A stretch of DNA of 64,000 nt from contig NZ_JABAHZ010000003.1 of the NCBI RefSeq assembly GCF_012641265.1, positions 682,001 to 746,000 of the forward strand, in the 5' to 3' direction. The notes below the pieces were generated by a model, which saw only the letters and a program-made list of their open reading frames with translations, was not told the origin of the DNA and did not search any database. Of the stretch, positions 31,690-41,454 are shown piece after piece (the first letter of the stretch is position 1; every line of letters starts with the position of its first letter). The stretch comes from Chitinophaga eiseniae (GTDB taxonomy: Bacteria; Bacteroidota; Bacteroidia; Chitinophagales; Chitinophagaceae). The translations under genes were made by a program, and so were the position numbers.

Positions 31690-34449
31690 TTAGATGTTAA
31701 AAGCCGTATCAATAATCTGTTGCTGCTCGCGTGCATGCACTTTCGCATAACCGGTAGCAGTGGAAGCGCTCGGATTACGGCTGATAACGCCGTAATTGAT
31801 CTGTTTCAGATTCATTTGCAGATACGCTGCTGCTCCCATATTCAACGGCTCTTCCTGTACCCAGAAGAAAGTGGCACCCTTATATTTCTGCGCAATCACT
31901 TCCAGCTGTTTTACCGGCAATGGATACAGTTGTTCCATGCGAACGATGGCCACATCTTTACGGTCATCCTTAGCTTGTTTATCACTCAGGTCGAAATACA
32001 TTTTACCAGTACATAACAACACTTTCTTCACCACCGCTGCATCATCGATAAACGGATCATCCAGCACCTCTTTAAATCCACCCTGCGTAAATTCAGCCAT
32101 GGTAGAGTAAGCACCTACGTGACGCAGGTTAGCTTTGGGCGAGAAGTTAATCAGTGGTTTGCGGAACTGCCAGGTTAGCTGACGACGCAACGCATGGAAG
32201 AAGTTGGCAGCCGTAGTGATATTGGTAATCACCATGTTTTCCTCAGCACATTGTTGTAAGAAACGCTCCGGACGGGCATTAGAGTGATCTGGTCCACCTC
32301 CTTCATATCCGTGAGGCAACAACATCACCAAACCATTCTGGGTAGTCCATTTCTGCTCTGCACTGCTGATATATTGGTCAATCACTGTTTGCGCACCGTT
32401 TACAAAGTCGCCATACTGTGCTTCCCACAATACCAGGTTGTTAGGGTTGGCCATGGCATAACCATATTCAAAGCCCAACACACCATATTCGCTCAACAAT
32501 GAGTTATAAATTCTGAATTTGCCCTGGTTTTCCTGGAAATGACTAAGACGGTTATACGTTTCGTTGGTATTCTCATCAAACAAAACCGCATGACGGTGAG
32601 AGAAAGTACCACGCTTCACATCTTCCCCGCTCATTCTTACGTCTTTTCCTTCGATCAGGAGACTGGCGTAGGCCAACAGTTCACCGGTGGCCCAATCTAC
32701 CTTACCTTCTTCTTCGTACAGTTTTATTTTATCCTGCAGCAGTTTGCTCACTTTCCGCAGTGGTACGAAGTTTTCCGGCCATTTCATCAATCCGTCGAAC
32801 AGGCGTTTGAAATCCTCTTCCTTGATGGCAGTTACCGGGGAAGCGTCAAAGTCCTGTGACGTGGCTTTACGGAGGGCCAGCCACCATTGTTCCGGTTTCT
32901 GGTTGGCGTAAGGCAGCGGATGCTGCTTCACTTCATCCAAACGAGCCTGCAAATCGGCCCAGAACACGGTTTCCATTTCCTTTGCCAATGCCTGTGCATC
33001 AGACTCGCCATTCTTCAGCAGGAACTGGGTATATACTTCACGCGGATTGGCGTGTTTTTCAATCAGTGCATACAGGCTTGGTTGCGTGAACTTAGGCTCA
33101 TCGCCCTCATTGTGTCCATGCTTACGGTAACACACCATGTCGATGAACACATCTTCATTGAATTCCTGGCGGTAACGGGCAGCCAGCTGTGATACTTTTA
33201 CCACGGCTTCCGCATCATCGCCATTTACGTGAAATACCGGCGCCTGTACGATAGAAGCCACGCTGGTGCAATAGTCTGAGGAGCGGGCATCATCGAAATC
33301 GGTCGTAAAACCGATCTGGTTATTGATTACAAAATGAATGGAACCACCTACGTAGTAGCCTTTCAGTTTGCTCATCTGCTCTACTTCATACACAATGCCC
33401 TGACCAGCTACGGCAGCATCACCGTGAATAAGGATAGGCAGTATTTTATCGTAATCGCTGTTATAGATCACATCGGCTTTACTGCGGGCAAAACCTACTA
33501 CAATCGGATCTACCACTTCCAGGTGGGAAGGGTTAGGCATCAGTTGCAGGTTTACCTGGCTGCCGGCAGGAGTAGTTACCTGTGACCGGAAACCCAGGTG
33601 ATATTTCACGTCGCCGCTACCCATGGTCATATCCGGGGTAGCCAGTCCTTCAAATTCGTTGAAGATCTGTTCGTATGTTTTTCCGAGGATGTTGGCCAAT
33701 ACGTTCAAACGGCCGCGGTGAGCCATACCGATCACAGATTCCTGTACGCCATATTCTGCGGCCACGTTGATGATCGCATCCAGCGCAGGAATGGTGGACT
33801 CGCCTCCTTCCAGGCCAAAACGTTTTTGCCCGATATATTTTGTGTGAAGGAATTTTTCGAAGATAACACCCTGGTTCAGCTTCTGCAGGATGCGGCGGCG
33901 CTGTTCAAGCGACAGGGGCTGGGTCATCACAGTTTCAAACTCCTTTTCCAGCCATTTCGCTTTCGTGCGGTCGTTAATGTAAGTGTATTGCAAGCCTACG
34001 GAAGCAGCATAGATCTGGTTCAGGTAAGCAACGATTTTTTCCAGCGTAGCCTTGCCTACACCGATGGTAGTGCCGGCAAAGAACTCAGTTTTCAGATCAG
34101 CGTCCCCTAATCCAAAACTGGCGAGGTCCAGGTTGGCTTTCCGGTCTTTTCTCTCACGGATGGGGTTGGTTTTAGCAATCAAATGGCCCTTTTTGCGATA
34201 CGCCTGTATCAGGCGGTATACACCCAGTTCTTTCGCCAACTGGTCATCACTCACCGGCAATGAAGTGCTGCCCCCTGCTACGGGCGCTGCTGCCCCTGCA
34301 TGACCGTTTACATTGGATACTGCAAAATCAAATCCTTCGAAAAATTTAACCCAATCCGGGTCTACAGAGTTGGGATCTTTGCGGAAATCCTGGTATAACG
34401 ATTCTATGTAAGCAGGATGTGAGTTAGTGACGAATGAGAAGTCCTTCAT
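31690..34449 (-). CDS. sucA: 2-oxoglutarate dehydrogenase E1 component SucA
   Basis: The ThDP-dependent E1 decarboxylates 2-oxoglutarate and passes the succinyl group to SucB. The 919-aa protein begins with NSHPAYIESLYQDFRKDPNSVDPDWVKFFEGF, the E2-binding N-terminus. It has GMAHRGRLNVLANILGK, the ThDP motif HGDAAVAGQGIVYE and NNQIGFTTDFDDARSSDYCTS, and then the transketolase-like C-terminal half (LPHGYEGGGPDHSNARPERFLQ). Length and order match the family. Gene order sucA-sucB on one strand is standard; the E3 subunit gene is not in the window. Confidence 0.96.
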   Translation of the reverse strand: MKDFSFVTNSHPAYIESLYQDFRKDPNSVDPDWVKFFEGFDFAVSNVNGHAGAAAPVAGGSTSLPVSDDQLAKELGVYRLIQAYRKKGHLIAKTNPIRERKDRKANLDLASFGLGDADLKTEFFAGTTIGVGKATLEKIVAYLNQIYAASVGLQYTYINDRTKAKWLEKEFETVMTQPLSLEQRRRILQKLNQGVIFEKFLHTKYIGQKRFGLEGGESTIPALDAIINVAAEYGVQESVIGMAHRGRLNVLANILGKTYEQIFNEFEGLATPDMTMGSGDVKYHLGFRSQVTTPAGSQVNLQLMPNPSHLEVVDPIVVGFARSKADVIYNSDYDKILPILIHGDAAVAGQGIVYEVEQMSKLKGYYVGGSIHFVINNQIGFTTDFDDARSSDYCTSVASIVQAPVFHVNGDDAEAVVKVSQLAARYRQEFNEDVFIDMVCYRKHGHNEGDEPKFTQPSLYALIEKHANPREVYTQFLLKNGESDAQALAKEMETVFWADLQARLDEVKQHPLPYANQKPEQWWLALRKATSQDFDASPVTAIKEEDFKRLFDGLMKWPENFVPLRKVSKLLQDKIKLYEEEGKVDWATGELLAYASLLIEGKDVRMSGEDVKRGTFSHRHAVLFDENTNETYNRLSHFQENQGKFRIYNSLLSEYGVLGFEYGYAMANPNNLVLWEAQYGDFVNGAQTVIDQYISSAEQKWTTQNGLVMLLPHGYEGGGPDHSNARPERFLQQCAEENMVITNITTAANFFHALRRQLTWQFRKPLINFSPKANLRHVGAYSTMAEFTQGGFKEVLDDPFIDDAAVVKKVLLCTGKMYFDLSDKQAKDDRKDVAIVRMEQLYPLPVKQLEVIAQKYKGATFFWVQEEPLNMGAAAYLQMNLKQINYGVISRNPSASTATGYAKVHAREQQQIIDTAFNI

Positions 34450-34690
34450 TTACAACGAGTTTTGCTGATCTTCAGTTCAAATACTTTTCTGTTGGTCCCA
34501 ATACATTAATATATGGGATTGCAAATATCGCTCGTTTTTCGATACGCTGGTTGGAAAAAATGAGAAAAAATCAAGTGATTATCTGTGATAAATCAGCCTT
34601 ATATTTGCACTTTGACGGAAAAACTACATTTAGTTTGTTTTGTAAATGGAATATAGTTACCTTTGCCGTCCGAAACTTGAAATTTGAAAA
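34450..34690. promoter_or_regulatory. Divergent promoter region of sucA and rpsT
   Basis: This 241-base space has two plus-strand boxes of the TAnnTTTG type: TATATTTG at 34600-34607 and TACCTTTG at 34658-34665. The second has TTTG at 34634-34637, 20 bases before it, making a good Bacteroidota -33/-7 promoter for rpsT. No defined minus-strand promoter for sucA was picked. Confidence 0.65.
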
Positions 34691-34945
34691 ATGGCAAACC
34701 ATAAAGCAACAAAAAAAGACGTACGTCAAAGCAGAAAGCGTAATGAGCGTAATCGTTACTATGGTAAAACTACCCGTAACGCCATCCGTGACCTGAAAGC
34801 AGTGACTGACAAGGCAACAGCGGAGAAAGATTTAGCTGAGGTAGCTTCCATGATCGATAAGCTGGCTAAACGTAACGTTATTCACAAAAACAAAGCTGCA
34901 AATCTGAAAAGCAAGCTGGCTAAGAGAGTTCTGACCCTCGCTTAA
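34691..34945 (+). CDS. rpsT: 30S ribosomal protein S20
   Basis: S20 binds 16S rRNA in the body of the small subunit. The 84-aa protein begins MANHKATKKDVRQSRKRNERNRYYGKTTRN, the very basic N-terminus of the family, followed by the helical hairpin DLAEVASMIDKLAKRNVIHKNKAANLKSKLAKR. Length is normal. It is a single-gene unit with its own promoter (34634-34665) and terminator (34968-34997). Confidence 0.97.
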   Translation: MANHKATKKDVRQSRKRNERNRYYGKTTRNAIRDLKAVTDKATAEKDLAEVASMIDKLAKRNVIHKNKAANLKSKLAKRVLTLA

Positions 34946-34967
34946 TTGTTTCAGTAACAATATTTAT

Positions 34968-34997
34968 AGCTCTTCCTCCAAAAGGAAGGGCTTTTTG
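34968..34997 (+). terminator. Intrinsic terminator after rpsT
   Basis: AGCTCTTCCT pairs with AGGAAGGGCT (one G-U pair) around a short loop, followed by TTTTTG. It lies just upstream of the M14 peptidase start and rules out the longer N-terminus of that gene. Confidence 0.85.
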
Positions 34998-35018
34998 TTT
35001 TTCCTCTCACGATCGTAT

Positions 35019-36743
35019 ATGAAAAAGATACTTATCCTCCTCGCCTCCCTGTTGCCATATTGCGGCTTCGCCCAGGACCTGGCCACCCGGTACGAAAAAA
35101 CCAACGGCCGCGAAACAGCTACCTACCCGGAAGTGATTCAATACTACCAGCTGCTGGCCAAAAGATTCCCGCAAATCAACCTCCGAACCATCGGTACCAC
35201 CGATGCCGGGTTCCCCCTTCACCTGGTTACCTATTCCCCCAAACGGGATTTCGACTTTAAAAGCCTGCATAAGAAAAATAAACGCATTATACTTATTAAC
35301 AATGGCATACATCCCGGCGAACCCGACGGCATAGACGCCAGCATGATGTTGCTCCGTGACCTGGCCCTGGGAAAAACCAAGCTGCCCGATAACGTAATCC
35401 TGGCGGTGATCCCGGTGTATAATATCGGTGGCATGCTCAACCGTTCGCCCTGGTACCGGGTTGACCAAAATGGCCCCGATGCCTTCGGTTCACGCGGTAA
35501 CGCACAAAACCTCGACCTGAACCGCGACTTTATCAAGGCCGACTCCAAGAACGCTTTAGCGTTCCAGCAAATCTATCACCTGACCGACCCCGATGTATTT
35601 GTGGATAACCATGTGAGCAACGGCGCCGACTACCAGCATATTATGACCCTGCTCACCACCCAGCATAATAAACTGGGCGGCCCTATGGGCGAATTCATGA
35701 ACAAAACATTTGAACCTGGTCTCTATAGCCTCATGAAAGAAAAGGGCTACGACCTCGTTCCCTATGTTAATCATTTTGGCGAAACACCCGATAGCGGATG
35801 GGTAGAATTTGCCGACGGCCCCCGCTACTCCACCGGCTACACCACCCTCTTTCATACCTTCGGGTTTGTGCCGGAAACACATATGCTCAAACCTTATCCA
35901 CAGCGTGTAAAAGCTACTTATGCCCTGATGGAATGCTTTATACAGTTTACTTCTACCCACAGTGAAAACATCCGGCAGTTAAGAGACGAGGCTAAACAAA
36001 CTTCTCTTACCCAGTCCAGCTTCCCGCTGGCCTGGCAGTTTGATATGAAGCAATACACGAATATTACGTTCCGTGGCTTCGCTGCCGGGCACAAGCCCAG
36101 TGCCATTTCCGGCCTGCCGAGGTTATATTACGACAGAACCCAACCCTATGTCAGGCAGGTAAAATTCTATAACCAGGCCGTAGCCGCCAATTTTGTGGAA
36201 AAGCCCGTGGCATATATCATCCCACAGGGGTGGTGGGCCGTTATTCATCTCCTTAAAAATAACAACGTACAAATGCAACCGCTAGCCAGGGATACCACCC
36301 TGTATGTGGAAGTATATCATATAGCCGACTTCCAGACCTATAACAAACCGTTCGAAAAGCACTACGTGCACACCAACATCAAAGTCAACAGCACCCGGGA
36401 TTCCATTCGCTTCCGGAAAGGCGATTGGTATATTCCGATGAATCAGGCGGCCAACCGCTTCCTCATGGAAACGCTGGAACCTACCGGCAGCGATTCGTTC
36501 TTCGCCTGGAACTTCTTCGACGCAATACTCGGGCAAAAAGAAGGCTATTCACCCTATGTGTTTGAAGATACCGGGGCAGCGTATCTGAAAGAGCACCCGG
36601 AATTACAGGAGCAGCTAAACAGGAAAAAAGCGGCTGATACCGCCTTTGCCAATAATGGCAGCGAGCAGCTGGAGTTTGTTTTTAAAAACTCGCCTTATGC
36701 AGAACCGGAGTACATGCGCTACCCCGTGTACAGGGTGCGGTAA
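35019..36743 (+). CDS. M14-family zinc carboxypeptidase, secreted
   Basis: A secreted 574-aa metallopeptidase. The signal peptide is MKKILILLASLLPYCGFAQ. Zinc ligands are in NNGIHPGEPDG (H98 and E101, the HxxE motif) and VDNHVSNGADYQH (a histidine near residue 201). LDLNRDFIKADSKNALAF in between is the typical arginine/asparagine substrate-carboxylate region. The C-terminal 200 residues are an extra domain common in Bacteroidota M14 peptidases. Start 35019 was chosen because upstream codons lie in the rpsT terminator. The substrate, protein or peptidoglycan peptide, is unknown. It faces the convergent DAR cluster 3 bases away. Confidence 0.88.
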   Translation: MKKILILLASLLPYCGFAQDLATRYEKTNGRETATYPEVIQYYQLLAKRFPQINLRTIGTTDAGFPLHLVTYSPKRDFDFKSLHKKNKRIILINNGIHPGEPDGIDASMMLLRDLALGKTKLPDNVILAVIPVYNIGGMLNRSPWYRVDQNGPDAFGSRGNAQNLDLNRDFIKADSKNALAFQQIYHLTDPDVFVDNHVSNGADYQHIMTLLTTQHNKLGGPMGEFMNKTFEPGLYSLMKEKGYDLVPYVNHFGETPDSGWVEFADGPRYSTGYTTLFHTFGFVPETHMLKPYPQRVKATYALMECFIQFTSTHSENIRQLRDEAKQTSLTQSSFPLAWQFDMKQYTNITFRGFAAGHKPSAISGLPRLYYDRTQPYVRQVKFYNQAVAANFVEKPVAYIIPQGWWAVIHLLKNNNVQMQPLARDTTLYVEVYHIADFQTYNKPFEKHYVHTNIKVNSTRDSIRFRKGDWYIPMNQAANRFLMETLEPTGSDSFFAWNFFDAILGQKEGYSPYVFEDTGAAYLKEHPELQEQLNRKKAADTAFANNGSEQLEFVFKNSPYAEPEYMRYPVYRVR

Positions 36744-36746
36744 GCG

Positions 36747-37790
36747 CTATACCCGCTCCAGCCGCAGCATCACGTGCTGCTCTCCAAAAAAGTGATTGTA
36801 AAATAAAATGGAATGGACCGGCGCAGTCAATTGCTCCTGCATGGGAAACCAGGAAGCTGGCAGTTGCTGCGCTCTCAATATCCGGGCCCCCAACCAGAGA
36901 CCAAATGCACCTGCCGTATCATATTCGCCACATAAATGCTTGAAGGGCAACTGGGGTACACCGGGGAAACAGGCATCCAGTACCTCGTAGTAATGTTCGT
37001 GGTTGCTGTCGCCATTACGGCCACAAATAATCAAATCTGCACCCTCACTAAAATCCCGCAAGGCGGTTGCCAGCTTTTCTTCACTGGGCTTATACAACAT
37101 CCTAAACCCGGAAATAGCCGCATAACTCTGTGGAGTAGCAGCACCGGTAAGCGTAAAGAAAGTGGCACCCTCGCCTGCTATGGTACCGGGAGATAAATGC
37201 TGGTATACCTCCTGGCTGTTGACGGATGTCGACTTCCAGCAGCCAATCCGGCTCTTGATATAGAAATGTTCTTTGGTAATTTCTTCAAAAGCGCCGGTAA
37301 GCGTATGGGATGCTCCCTCCTGTATCATCATGATACTGTCGAGCAACGCATTTTCAAAGGAGAAACCGCGATGTACAAACGTATTGTTATAGGCCGTGCA
37401 TTTTTGCTGGAGGGCAATCAGACCATTCACGGAATTGTAGGTAGATTGAATAAATGGCGTAGGATTTAAAGCAGTTTCTTTATACTCGACAATTTCTTTA
37501 ATGAACTTTTCGGTATCCTGTAAACTGCCTTTCCCGGTGCCAGTGATAATCGGACCAGGTGTGGAGATTCCGCTATCCTGTATACATTTCAGTGCGGCGG
37601 TGAGTCCCATTTTCAGCGTACGCGTCATACGACGCAGGCTGTTGCCGGGAATAAACGGTTTGTAGTCAGGTTCTATACAGGCAAGCAGGTTACTATCTGT
37701 ATGCACCAGTGGCGCCTGAAAAATATCTCCCTCAAAAGTTGGCTGAGGAGAAATGGCTGCCATTCCTTGTATATAACACTTACCCTTCAT
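36747..37790 (-). CDS. Ketosynthase-like chain-length-factor type protein lacking the active Cys
   Basis: A 347-aa protein with a thiolase-like layout but without catalytic residues. YNSVNGLIALQQKCTAYNNTFVHRGFSFENALLDSIMMI covers the place where a ketosynthase has its nucleophile (split here between residues 118-135 and 136-156); it reads TFVHRG and contains no Cys. The C-terminal part GEYDTAGAFGLWLGARIL lines up with the GHTLAAAGA region of the partner enzyme. Its start overlaps the end of the active ketosynthase gene by 11 bases, as in KS/CLF pairs of type II systems and aryl-polyene clusters. The inferred role is to set acyl chain length as a heterodimer with the upstream ketosynthase. Confidence 0.75.
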   Translation of the reverse strand: MKGKCYIQGMAAISPQPTFEGDIFQAPLVHTDSNLLACIEPDYKPFIPGNSLRRMTRTLKMGLTAALKCIQDSGISTPGPIITGTGKGSLQDTEKFIKEIVEYKETALNPTPFIQSTYNSVNGLIALQQKCTAYNNTFVHRGFSFENALLDSIMMIQEGASHTLTGAFEEITKEHFYIKSRIGCWKSTSVNSQEVYQHLSPGTIAGEGATFFTLTGAATPQSYAAISGFRMLYKPSEEKLATALRDFSEGADLIICGRNGDSNHEHYYEVLDACFPGVPQLPFKHLCGEYDTAGAFGLWLGARILRAQQLPASWFPMQEQLTAPVHSILFYNHFFGEQHVMLRLERV

Positions 37791-38994
37791 ATTTACTGAT
37801 CACCAGGGAAGCATTGTTGCCCCCAAAGCCGAATGAATTTGAAATAACATTGTTGACGGGGTATCCCTCCAGTAATTGTGTTACCGGCGTAATGCTCAAT
37901 TCTTCCATTTTTTCCGAAAAATTGAGATTTGGGAATATTAACCCGTGTTGTATCGCTAATATGGAATAAATGGCTTCGATTGCACCTGCTGCCGCCAAAG
38001 TGTGCCCGGTAAAGGGTTTGGTGGAACTGAACAGGGGTACTTTGTCGCCAAATAATCGTTCCAGCGCTTTTCCTTCTGATACATCGTTGTTGAGCGTGGC
38101 GGTACCATGCACATTGATATATTCCACCTGTTCCAGGGAGTGGCCACTCATGGCCAACGCGGTTTTCATGGCTTCATAAGCGCCATCTCCATCCGGCGAA
38201 GGAGACGTGGGGTGGAAAGCTTCATTGGTATTACAATATCCGCTCAATTCTGCGAGGATGCGACTATTGTTGGCTTTAGCAAAAGATTCGCTCTCCAGTA
38301 CCAGGTAGGCCGCGCCTTCTCCCAGGTTCAACCCGGTACGTTGCTGATCAAAGGGACGGCAAAACTGCTTATCCACATTTTTCAGGGAGTTGAAACCATT
38401 CAGCGTAAAGCGGGTCAGCGCTTCTGTGCCCCCGCATACCACACGGGGTAACATGCCCTGCCTGATCATACGCGCGCCAAACATCAATGCATTGGCGGAA
38501 GAAGAGCAGGCCGTGCTGATGGTGGCAATATGTTCGCTGAATCCAACAACATCAGCTATACGTTGTGTACAGTCGGCGCAATCCAGCGTATCAATGTATT
38601 GTAAAAAGGCGCCGTTTTTTTCGGGATCTATGATATCGAAATATACTTTTTCGGTATCACACATTCCACCAACAGTACTGGCATTGATAAAGCCGGTAGG
38701 GACAGATTGCACCTCCTCAATCCCAGCATGCTGCAAAGCTTCCCGCATAGCGATCAATCCCAGCAAGGTAGTACGGGTATAACCGTCTTTCACCGGTACC
38801 CCAGCCAATGCAAACAGCGATTCGCTGGGATGTTTTACTTCCGCCACCGGCAGCACCTGCCGGTAAATGGTATCGATATATTCGGTATAGCCCAGGCCAC
38901 TGTGCTGAGACCGCAGACTGTGCAGGTTTCCGACCACATCATCACCAATGGCGGTGATCATTCCTACCCCTGTTATAAAAACTCTTTCCGCCAT
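37780..38994 (-). CDS. Beta-ketoacyl-ACP synthase, FabF-like
   Basis: A 404-aa condensing enzyme with a full catalytic set: C163 in ISTACSSSANALMFGARMI, H296 in NVHGTATLNND, and K326/H331 in SSTKPFTGHTLAAAGAIEAIYS. GFGGNNASLVIS near the C-terminus is also canonical. It should extend acyl chains on the dedicated ACP encoded 13 bases upstream, together with the Cys-less partner encoded next. The gene belongs to the minus-strand DAR-type cluster (36747-45227) and is not the housekeeping FabF, judging from its company. Confidence 0.88.
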   Translation of the reverse strand: MAERVFITGVGMITAIGDDVVGNLHSLRSQHSGLGYTEYIDTIYRQVLPVAEVKHPSESLFALAGVPVKDGYTRTTLLGLIAMREALQHAGIEEVQSVPTGFINASTVGGMCDTEKVYFDIIDPEKNGAFLQYIDTLDCADCTQRIADVVGFSEHIATISTACSSSANALMFGARMIRQGMLPRVVCGGTEALTRFTLNGFNSLKNVDKQFCRPFDQQRTGLNLGEGAAYLVLESESFAKANNSRILAELSGYCNTNEAFHPTSPSPDGDGAYEAMKTALAMSGHSLEQVEYINVHGTATLNNDVSEGKALERLFGDKVPLFSSTKPFTGHTLAAAGAIEAIYSILAIQHGLIFPNLNFSEKMEELSITPVTQLLEGYPVNNVISNSFGFGGNNASLVISKYEG

Positions 38995-39007
38995 GCCGCC
39001 AATTTAC

Positions 39008-39265
39008 CTACGCGGGTTGTTTGGATGTAATAAATTCTGCCATTGACTGAACAGACTGTAAGATCTTACGACCTTCACGGGGATCTTCTACCTTTATGTG
39101 GTATTGTCTTTCCAGTAATACCATCAATTCAAGGGAATCAATACTATCGAGTCCTAAACCTTCGCCAAACAGGGGTGCATTGTCATCAATGTCTTCTGGT
39201 TTGGTATCCTGCAGGTTCAGCGCCTCAATGATTTGTTCTTTCAGTTTCTTTTTTAATTCTTCCAT
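39008..39265 (-). CDS. Acyl carrier protein of the DAR-type cluster
   Basis: An 85-aa carrier protein. S41 in GLGLDSIDSLELMVLLE is the phosphopantetheine attachment site, and the rest folds as four helices. It is distinct from the housekeeping AcpP in being acidic, slightly longer and located beside a KS/CLF pair. It should carry the acyl chain that KS/CLF extends and pass it to the DarB-like synthase or the BtrH-type protein. Confidence 0.92.
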   Translation of the reverse strand: MEELKKKLKEQIIEALNLQDTKPEDIDDNAPLFGEGLGLDSIDSLELMVLLERQYHIKVEDPREGRKILQSVQSMAEFITSKQPA

Positions 39266-39356
39266 AATGTTGTAGGTTTATCACCTGCTGTTCACACAGG
39301 CGAACGCCCTTGTGGGGGGTAAAAATACAGTTTTACTATTGTTTTGAAAACATTTA

Positions 39357-40649
39357 TCAGTTCAATCTTCGTTTTTCCATCCACCCGGCTACGGCCAGCA
39401 TAGCCAGTCCTGTGAGTATCAGTTTTACTACATTCTTCCACACATAATCAATATCTCCATTACGCAGGTAAATATCGTTAATTGCATCCAGTCCCCAGCT
39501 CAGGGGAGATAAATGCCCCAGCAGCTGCATTTTTGCCGGCATCACTTCTAACGGAATCCATATACCACCAATGGCCGATAAAATGACAATGGAGATAGCC
39601 CCGAAGTTAAGCGCCTGGTTAGGCGTTTTAAATATCGTGCCCACCAGGATGCCATAGGCCGTAGCTGCCAGTCCGATACCTGTCGCTACCAGCAAAGTAG
39701 CCCCGTGATGCTGACCCATTTGCAGGGTAGGCAGATCCAGTAAAGGCATCACATAAATACCTACCAGCATCATCAGGTAAAATTGTAATACACAGATGCC
39801 TACGAAAAAAAGCATTTTTCCCGCCAATATCGCCAGGTAAGATCCTGGAATCAACTTCATCCGCAGCAGGCTGCCATCTTCCCGTTCCCGGATCATATTC
39901 CCTGCAATGGGAATAACGATAAAAAACATCGCGAAAATGCTCCAGGCCGGCACATTGTGCTGTACCGAATTGGAAATAACATCCAGCTGTTTGCCTGTAC
40001 CGGTGCTGTGCTCCTGTAATCCAACGGCCTGCAAACGAATAGGCAGCGTATCTGTGGCGTTGGCCACCGAATCTTTACTTTTCAATTGCTGTTTGATACG
40101 ACCCAACAACATATCGGTTTCCACCTGCGTCAGGAAATTATCCAATGCCTGGTGAATAGCCCCTTTGAAGGCTTTCTTCGCAGCCGGATCAAAGTAAATG
40201 ATCACGTTCAGCGAGTCGGCCTGCCGTTTTACCGGCAAAGAAGCCGACATGCCCATCCGCTTTGTAATATCATTTACAATATGGTTGGCATTGCTCACAA
40301 TAGCCGCTGTAGCCCCTTCCGGTACAATGATGCTGATCTTGTATTTACCTTCGTTGACCAGTTGCCGGGCCCGCTCTGCCGTGATAGGCTTACCTTCCAG
40401 CGAATCAATAATATTGAATTGCCCGCCAGATTCCAACCCTTCCCTGATATAACGGCCCAAACGGCCATGGTCATTATCTACCGTTAATATGTCAAACTTG
40501 ATATCCTGGTAATCTTTGAACGGCGCATCCTGTATCAGCGCCATCACCGTAATTAATACTACAGGCATTACAAACAGCAATATCAATCCTGTTTTATCGC
40601 GCAACAACAGCTGCCATTCTTTTCTTATTGTTGCCAGTAATCTTAACAT
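39357..40649 (-). CDS. ABC-2-type transporter permease
   Basis: A 430-aa membrane protein. It has one N-terminal membrane segment (LILLFVMPVVLITVMALI), a soluble extracytoplasmic part of about 200 residues, and five C-terminal segments beginning AWSIFAMFFIVIPIAGNMIRERE, the layout of ABC-2/NatB-type exporters. The partner ATPase gene lies 46 bases upstream. Position inside the DAR-type cluster suggests export of its lipid product or of an intermediate, by analogy with the exporters of flexirubin and aryl-polyene clusters. Confidence 0.85.
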   Translation of the reverse strand: MLRLLATIRKEWQLLLRDKTGLILLFVMPVVLITVMALIQDAPFKDYQDIKFDILTVDNDHGRLGRYIREGLESGGQFNIIDSLEGKPITAERARQLVNEGKYKISIIVPEGATAAIVSNANHIVNDITKRMGMSASLPVKRQADSLNVIIYFDPAAKKAFKGAIHQALDNFLTQVETDMLLGRIKQQLKSKDSVANATDTLPIRLQAVGLQEHSTGTGKQLDVISNSVQHNVPAWSIFAMFFIVIPIAGNMIREREDGSLLRMKLIPGSYLAILAGKMLFFVGICVLQFYLMMLVGIYVMPLLDLPTLQMGQHHGATLLVATGIGLAATAYGILVGTIFKTPNQALNFGAISIVILSAIGGIWIPLEVMPAKMQLLGHLSPLSWGLDAINDIYLRNGDIDYVWKNVVKLILTGLAMLAVAGWMEKRRLN

Positions 40650-40695
40650 AGCTGTTACAGCGCTTTTTGTATTCGTTTAATGTAAATGCCAAAAG

Positions 40696-41442
40696 CTAGT
40701 CTCTCACCGCATGTCCTGTGAAATGCAGGAACACATCTTCCAGGTTATTACATGCTGCATGTTCGCGGATCAGGGTAAGGGGATGGCCATGTACAATCAT
40801 TTTGCCGGCATCCATAATCACCACTTCTTCACATAAAGACTGGGCTTCTTCCAGCAGATGGGAGGTATAAAGTATACTGGCTCCCTGCCGGTTATAGTCG
40901 CGCAGAAACTGTAATATCATGCTACGGGACTGCACGTCCACCCCTGCGGTGGGTTCATCCAGTACCAGCAATTGGGGGTCGTGCAAAATAGCGGCAATAA
41001 TATTTGCCCGCCGCTTCATACCACCGGAATATTTATAAATTTCTTTATGCGCACTCGCTTCCAATCCAAACAGCTCCAGGTAGTGCATAATTTTCTGCTG
41101 TAATGCCTTGCCTTTGAAGCCATAGAGGTTGCCAAAGTAGGTGAGGTTTTCCACAGCAGATAATTGTGGATACAGGGCAATCTGCTGGGGCACTATCCCG
41201 ATGAGCCGCTTAATGGCTTCCCGGTGTGCTGCATCCTGTTTTAAACCATGGATGAACACATCTCCGGTATCACTCTTCACAATACCACATAAGATAGAAA
41301 TAGTGGTGGTTTTTCCTGCGCCATTAGGTCCTAATAAACCGGCAATTTTTCCCTTTTCAAACTGAAACGTCAACCCTTTCAGGGTAGGCTCTGCGCTTCC
41401 TTTGTAGGTTTTATATAGTTCGTTGACAGTTATGCCGGACAT
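40696..41442 (-). CDS. ABC transporter ATP-binding protein
   Basis: A 248-aa ABC ATPase with Walker A GPNGAGKTT (near residue 37), Q-loop VPQQIALYPQLSAVENLTYFG, signature YSGGMKRRANIIAA, Walker B LLVLDEPTAGVD and the switch His in LYTSHLLEEA. The sequence is of the multidrug/NatA subfamily that works with ABC-2 permeases. It is encoded with the permease inside the DAR-type cluster and 12 bases after the BtrH-type gene. Confidence 0.92.
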   Translation of the reverse strand: MSGITVNELYKTYKGSAEPTLKGLTFQFEKGKIAGLLGPNGAGKTTTISILCGIVKSDTGDVFIHGLKQDAAHREAIKRLIGIVPQQIALYPQLSAVENLTYFGNLYGFKGKALQQKIMHYLELFGLEASAHKEIYKYSGGMKRRANIIAAILHDPQLLVLDEPTAGVDVQSRSMILQFLRDYNRQGASILYTSHLLEEAQSLCEEVVIMDAGKMIVHGHPLTLIREHAACNNLEDVFLHFTGHAVRD

Positions 41443-41454
41443 GCTTATTCGTAT

